Part shown: positions 57,833-64,000 of the stretch, one piece after another | Position numbering within the stretch: the stretch's first letter is position 1 | Layout: each line of letters opens with the position of its first letter | Origin: Heterodera schachtii | Taxonomy: Eukaryota; Nematoda; Chromadorea; Rhabditida; Heteroderidae | Direction of reading: 5' to 3' | NCBI GenBank assembly: GCA_023374025.1 | Contig: SIJG01000028.1 | Span: 606,116 to 670,115 of the forward strand | Length of the DNA: 64,000 bases | Program-made: the position numbers and the translations under genes | The notes under the pieces: generated by a model | The model's database searches: none | Told to the model about the DNA's origin: nothing | What the model saw: the letters and a program-made list of their open reading frames with translations, nothing else

Positions 57833-59096
57833 ATCATTTTTCATCAAATCATAATTGATGGTTTTTTAAATACGGATATAGCACCCTTAGAACTATACCG
57901 AATGATATAAGAATTAAAAATTTGGTTACTCTTGAGCAATAAATTATGAATAATTTTTTGTCAAAAATTTTACAATGGATGCTTTTTGAGTAAAGCCCTT
58001 TTTGATGGTTTGTTCATTCATTGCCTTTTAGTGATGTGGCTATAAAATTTTTATAAAAAATTATAAAATATAAAAGTAAAAGATGCAACATATGTCGTCA
58101 TATAAAAATCATCAGAATGGGGCGTTATATAAAAAACTAGCAAATTAAAATTTTTAATAAAAATTACACATAACATGTCCTAGCATTCTATTAACCAGCA
58201 GCAGAGGAGAGAAGGAGGCAAACGCCGGTGCTATGTCGATTCCTAAAAAGTGCAAAAATGGCCAATTCTAAAAAAGTGCAAAAATGGCCAATTCTAAAAA
58301 AGTGCAAAAAATGGGCGATTCCTAAAAAATTTGCAAAAATCAAAAATCAAATTTTTCCTATGATTTTTTATCAAATATTTAAAATTATTAATATGTGAAA
58401 ATTTAATTTCATTAATGCTTAAATACACATTAATAAAACTAATTAAAATTTATCTAATATTAATAAAATCATTAGCCAGCTTACTTTGAATTTTTTAAAT
58501 AGTTTAAAGTCAATTAGAAATGGACGAAAATTAAAAAATGAACTCAAATTATAGAAAAAATAGAAATAGTTATATGGAATTGTGTCCGCTTCAATCAAGC
58601 TAAATTGCTTGTTATAGGCGAAATTGAAATTTTAAAATATTTAAAAAATTCTAAGTAATCTGATTAATGATTTTATTTAATTTTAGGTAAGTTTTAATAT
58701 TTTATTCTTAACCTAAAAAAACTTTTAGAAGAATGTGTGTTTAAGCATCAATTTATTTAAATTTTAACATATTTATAATAAAAAATTGATAAAAAAATCA
58801 TATGAAAAATCAGACTTTTAATTTTTGCACTTTTAGGTATCGTCCAACCACGGTTATGCCTAAAAGTCATTTTGAAAAATTTTATATGCTTACATTATAT
58901 GGTATATATAAAAAATCGTTCGTTTGGAAATGCCGCTTATTTCAATTCAATGGAAAATTCTGGCATTTCTATTTCCCTCATAAACGTGACTATATCAAAT
59001 CAATATATATTAATAAAAATGTGTATAATTTTTTTTATATGTTTAGAAATTATCTTTTTTTCATTTATTAAAAATTTATTACTTTTTTCATAAACG
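57833..59096. other. AT-rich intergenic region
   Basis: 58232-58345 holds three to four copies of a CTAAAAAAGTGCAAAAATGG unit. No exon supported; this is the upstream region of the 59097 gene. Confidence 0.55.
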
Positions 59097-62000
59097 ATGA
59101 AACAAAAAATTTTCTTATGCTATTTATTTATATTTGTGTTTTTAAAGTCCTATTTTTGGGGCCTATCTGAAGGTAAAGTTTAAATAAAATTCTTAAAGAG
59201 AAAAAGTTTTTTTTTTCTATATTAATTGACAAAATTATTTTTTAATAGCGCTCAATTGCAAATCATTTTCACCGGAAGAAGCAAAATTTGCCGTTGAAAA
59301 TTTCCATCAAATTGATTTGGTTGGAAGAAACGATGAAAAAGTGCCCGAAGCGCAACAAAATGCCGACGAGAGTGGGTCAACAAGCAAAAAAGAATCGTCG
59401 AGAAAAATTGTGGAACATTTTGTGGATTCACTTCGAGAAAAACTGTCGGATCGCAATGAAAACGAAAAAACAACAGTTGACGCACCCACAATTGAAAAAA
59501 ATGGACGAAAAATGATCACAATGGCCACTGACTTTTGCAACAGATTGCCAACGGAAGGGTAAAATGCGAAAATTTAAATTTTATTTAACAGGGGTGCCAA
59601 TTTTTGAAAAACGGATAACCCAAATGCTCGCCCATTTTGATTAGAGCTTACAAATTTTATGGCTTTGAAATTCAGTTTCCGAAACATATTGGTGCCTTCA
59701 CTCAATTCATATCCGCGCACGTATTATTCGTGGCCAATTTTTTGCCAAGCGATGAAAAAGCTGACAAAATATGCTCAATTAATGACCCCATCTTACAATT
59801 AGCAGAAAAATTAATTCCGTATCCGACCATGACTGATAAATGCCGTGACATTTTTTGTTTGCTCTTAGCCGGAAATTTTGCTAATAACCATAAATTTTAT
59901 GTTAATTCTATGCTTTAAATTATTTGGTGGTTTTTTTAGGCCCGTTGTTTTTTCGCGCATAGGTGATGAGAAAAGAAGCCCTAAATTGGCTCGAATTAGG
60001 AAAATTTTTTCAACCAGACCGCCATTGCCCAATCGCAAATGCCGAAGCCGCAAATATCGGTTAATAAACCATTCATTATATAAATGCTTTCTAAATTATT
60101 ATGGAATAACTTACCGCTTTTTCACTGTTTTATCCCCTAAAATCCGGGCCCCCTTTTTTTCTTTAATGCCCTACAAAATGCCAATTTTAGTGAAAATGTT
60201 TCATCTGGGTACTTGCATTGTGTGCAGTTTTTGCTATACCATCACATGCAAAAGCTGGTGTGGCGCCTTGAGAACAAATGGGGCATAATTTTTGATCAAA
60301 ATAATGACGAAAATTTGGAAGCAAAAAATCACTTATTGCAAATTTACACGGATAAAAAAATGGTCGCATGGGAACAAATGGTGAAAATCTATGGGAAAGA
60401 GTTGAAGGATCTGACAGAGGTGAACGAACTGATTCGGAGGAAATTCGAGTTTTGTCTGATCATTGAGGGCGAAACGCGTGAGTTTTTTTTGCTAAATATC
60501 AAGCATAGGTCCCAGACTCAAAATGACATATTTTTTTTTTTATAGGTTTTCTTAGGTGTTAAAAAAACGACTAAACCATCAAAAAAAAACTGCGCGGCAA
60601 GGCGTTTAAACTGTGTTTTGCACCGGTTTAAATCACGAAAAATTGCCTCAAAAATCAGCCAAAAATCCATTTTAAATAAAAAAAAATTTAGCAAATTTGG
60701 TACCATTCGAAAGCTCTTGATGAGCTAAGCCTAAAAATCAGTGAATGAAGTTGAAATAAAGCAAGCTGATATTATACGGGTCCGGCCCGTATCCAATCTC
60801 TAATTTTAATTATTTCAATTTTAAAAATTCAGCAGATATTTTTTCGATTTTTTGTTTTATATTTTTATTTATCCTATATTTTTAACTAGTAGAGATGTAT
60901 ACCATAAGACTAGCAGATTCAGAAATTCAGAAAGCTATAAAATCATAAATTAAGAATTGAAATGCAATGCAATTAGTGCCGAAAATGCGCATTTATTCCT
61001 CAAGAATTTCCACAAAATTGTGTTTGAGCCAGAATATGAACGGAACTGGTCAAAAAAAGCTGAATTAATTGGCACAAACATTTTCAATTCGCTTAGAAAA
61101 GAATTGCGGAAGGACGAGCAATTGAAGCAGAACAAAGGGAATGAGGACCAAAAAGAAAAGGCCAAAATTATGGCAAAAAATTGGAAATTGGCCGAAACGT
61201 CGATGCGTGTACGGGTCCAAGTGTTGGTGAACACGGCGGAGAGAAAGTGCCGAACATTACCGAAAAAACCGTTTCGACAGATCCAAAAATTGGGAAGAAA
61301 TTTATCGAAACGACTCGAAAGGTCATGGAGTCCGAAAAATAGGGAAATTAACCAAAATGAAAGTGGAGACAAATTTGATGAGGCTAAGTCGGAAAGTGAA
61401 AATTCTACAAAAAATCCTTTTCGAAATTTGCAAAAATTTGGACGAAGCATTTCAAAACGGTTGGACAGGTCAGTGTCGTTGAACTCGAGCAAAATGGAAG
61501 AGAGTGCCAAAAATGGAGAGAGAAAGTCAACTGATGGGACGACACGAAGGGATAATGAAAATACCACTAAAAATCCCCTTCGAAATTTTCAAGAATTTGG
61601 TAGAAGCATTTCAAAACGATTGGAACGGCCTTGGAGTTTTAAAAATAATGAAGAGAATGTAAGCAAAACGGAAAGTGCCAACAACGGAGAGAGAATGCCA
61701 AGCGATGAGACTACAATGGAAAATGACAATGGGTTGGATGAACTGAGATCCAGTTTTGTCACCTGTATTTACCATTACATGTACGCATTCTCTCAGAATT
61801 TGGTCAAAAAAATTGAAGGGAAAAATGGCGAAAACTCGGACAACAAAAATTTCAAAGAAATTTATGAAAAGTTGAGGGAGAAGACGCGCAAACGAATGAA
61901 ATTGGCATTTTATGCCGAGGGAGTAATGGAAATGGACAAATGGCTTAACGGAGAAAAGATACCGTCGCAATCAGCAACTGTTGAAGAGGATGAAAATGAA

Positions 62001-62877
62001 GATGAAGCAGAACATGAAGACGACCCAGGGGAAGACCCGTTCAGAAACTGTGCCAATGTTTTGGAAGGCCAAGTGGATGAGGATACTGTAGTGACTGGAG
62101 ACGGTAAGTCCACTTTTAATCGAGAGTTGTATTCCTAGTCGATTGTCAACTATGTACTGGACCTCGTCCAAAATGCATGGAAAATTTAGCTGGGAACATG
62201 CAAAATTCTTTCTAGTTTTTTCGTATGCCAATTCTGTGTCTCGGCCTCTCGTAGAACTCTGACCCGTGACAGCAAAAAGCGTCGGTGGAAAAGATTTCGA
62301 ACAAAAGCTCGAACGTCCAAATTCTGGAAATTAGCGTTTTTGGATCAAGTTCAGTTAAATACATGGAAAGAAAAAAAGCCATCAATCCTGCTATGAAATT
62401 ATTTACGCGGTTTTTGAGCCAAAAATGCTAAATTCGAAAATTTGGGCTTCTTTCGACTTTTTGTTCGTTCGGGTCCGGCGTTCGGAATTGGCCGAAACCG
62501 ATACCGGATTCGTGATCAAGCTATCTCCAAAATCCAAGAAACTTGTTTTTATGACAAAAAATCTTCTCTGACCTGACGCATTTTCCGGAAGCTCTCTGGC
62601 CACATAACGTGAAATTGGCATTCCATTGATTTCTTTGAAATCTTCAGGCGGCTTAATGGACAAAAGTTTTGACGAATTTTTATTCCAATGTGCTGGACAA
62701 TTCATTGAGGCCGTTGCCGAGGAAAAATTCAGTTATAAATTGTTTGTCAATCTTAACACAATGCAATTGGACACCGAAATGGACTTTCCGCTATCAATGA
62801 AAGATGAAATAATGGCATCAAAAAATTTTGGACCAAATGCCAGAGACAAATGCTTTATGATTCGGTCGATATCCTAA
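59097..62877 (+). CDS. Large predicted secreted helical protein with internal repeats
   Basis: Exons: 59097-59172, 59249-59558, 59645-59900, 59963-60059, 60228-60477, 60955-62103 and 62648-62877 (TAA); about 789 aa. All junctions are in phase except exon 4 to 5, which is one base off, so a small exon or splice site there is missed. The N-terminus has a signal peptide (FLCYLFIFVFLKSYFWG). Exon 6 holds three repeats of a basic motif, K(K/N)PFRNLQKFGRSISKRLER-like, about 60-75 residues apart, then an acidic tail (EEDENEDEAEHEDD). No known domain. Starting residues MKQ plus a hydrophobic run, the helical character and positions of aromatic residues resemble the N-terminal part of the 5392-19226 gene; homology is my inference. 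Confidence 0.65.
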
Positions 62878-63119
62878 ATAAATTTACTAATCAAATCAAA
62901 ATTGGGTATCATTTTCGCGCCGGTCACAATTTGTATAAAAACTTGGTGAAATTCCAAGTTTTAGAAAATAAAATTTCACGAAAATCTTACTTTCATATTA
63001 GCATTATTAATTTTTAAATTATTTAGCGCGTTAATTGGCGTTTTTAATAAATTAATTATCATTTAATTTGTAAGCGTTTCATTTCCCTTTAATCACAGTG
63101 AACTGTTAAAATCGCTGAA

Positions 63120-63540
63120 CAAAAATTTGGCCCATCGTCTGAACTTTGAGAAAATCACAAGCAGAAAGGAAAAGGAACGCTGGACAATGCTGCACCAGAA
63201 ATTGGAGAATTTACGGCTCGAAAACATTGACAACCGATGGATGCACAGAACGGGCACAAAACTGTCGCACAGTTACCAAAACTTTGTGCGCGACTTTCGC
63301 AAATGGAAAGCCAAAGGCACACTTTACCATCCGATAAGGGACGGCATTCGAAAAGTACGGCACGACATGGGCAGTCAGAGGAAGCAATCGGCGGAGAGGA
63401 AGCTGTACAAAGCACAGACAATGCGCCGGAGGAGACGAAAACGTACAGAAGACGACGAAATTTTTGTGCGACAAAAAACGTTGGGGGAATTAATGAACGA
63501 GGAACGGCAGCTACGAATAAGCGAATTCGAATTCACAGGT
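63120..63540 (+). CDS. Internal exon of an unrecognised basic protein
   Basis: After acceptor TTAATCACAG a 140-codon frame runs to a consensus GTGAGA donor at 63541. It encodes a very basic helical protein (KITSRKEKERWTMLHQKLENL; MRRRRRKRTEDD). No start or stop within it, and the next exon is outside the window. It may belong to the preceding gene by alternative 3' exons or be a separate gene. Confidence 0.6.
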
Positions 63541-64000
63541 GAGAGTTTAGCACGATGAAATGAAAAAGTGAATTTAACGGGCCAAATTTAATGACCATTT
63601 AACGTTTAAAATTTGTAAAAAAATTTTAAACAATTAAAAATAAACGAATAGCAGAAGTTTTTAACACATAAGCCTTAATGGGGATTGTAAACATGTATTA
63701 AATTAGAAAATGAAAAAAAAATTAAAGATTTATAAAATAACACAAAAACACTAAAAAATAATTAATGGCGCCGCCATGGAAATTTTAATTTATATGTGAG
63801 ATTTGTTATTAATTTTTTATTAAAAAGGAATAAATGTTGATATTAATTATTAAGAAAAAAAAGATTTATAGCCCTCCAAAGTCAAAATTTTGAAAATATA
63901 TTTCTGTAAACATACATCGAACATAAACTTTTTTGAAAATAATAAAATAAAATAATTTATGTTATACACAATGGAATTTAGACACAATTGTTGCGATTCG
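63541..64000. other. Intron or intergenic sequence at window end
   Basis: AT-rich; no exon seen up to the end. Confidence 0.5.

Noticed and set aside
60950..61567. 205-codon minus-strand frame
   Set aside because: Shadow of the plus-strand exon 60955-62103, whose splice phases and repeats are consistent.
1..64000. CRISPR arrays, bacterial operons, prophage or plasmid features
   Set aside because: Introns, eukaryotic tRNAs and animal gene families show nuclear eukaryotic DNA; the repeats have no spacer structure.

Overview
The window looks like a nuclear contig from a plant-parasitic tylenchid nematode, most likely a cyst-nematode relative (Heteroderidae/Hoplolaimidae). Genes are intron-rich, with GT-AG introns and at least two GC-AG introns that keep frame. 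DNA between exons is very AT-rich. Gene content is nematode-like: a cuticle collagen, a transthyretin-like secreted protein, a serpentine-receptor fragment, a SPRYSEC-type SPRY protein and a glutathione-synthetase-like gene. The last two are families expanded as effectors in cyst nematodes. Species cannot be read from the sequence; a root-knot nematode is not excluded.

Layout. 1-2639 (+): 3' part of a histidine-phosphatase gene. 5392-19226 (-): a 20-exon gene whose reading frame runs from a signal peptide, through about 1300 residues of helical and Lys/Glu-rich sequence, into a complete canonical poly(A) polymerase domain. Its introns hold several mobile elements. 19783-21502 (-): transthyretin-like gene. 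22750-23710: a tandem duplication with C-tracts. 23762-29559 (-): three unrecognised genes rich in helix or coiled coil, one with a signal peptide. 32268-34751 (+): SPRY gene. 35597-42559 (+): a scrambled array of exon fragments, including a SPRY fragment, duplicated exon-like pieces and a decaying glutathione-synthetase-like gene. 43081-43785 (+): intronless secreted protein. 44560-45463 (+): RING-H2-like gene. 46283-47328 (-): cuticle collagen, with two identical tRNA-Lys(UUU) genes nearby. 49922-53853 (+): leucine-rich-repeat gene flanked by inverted copies of its own last exon. 55277-57047: hAT-type transposon with a perfect 8-bp target duplication, a BED finger and a GC-rich multi-exon cargo. 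57302-57529: receptor fragment. 59097-62877 (+): a second long secreted helical protein with internal repeats. 63120-63540: an exon of a gene that leaves the window.

The most unusual content is (i) the in-frame join of a secretory signal peptide to a poly(A) polymerase with its catalytic aspartates kept, together with other large secreted helical proteins nearby, and (ii) a dense set of non-autonomous hAT-like and hairpin elements, with target duplications that can be read directly, one nested in another. All exon models come from splice-site phase by eye and need transcript support.
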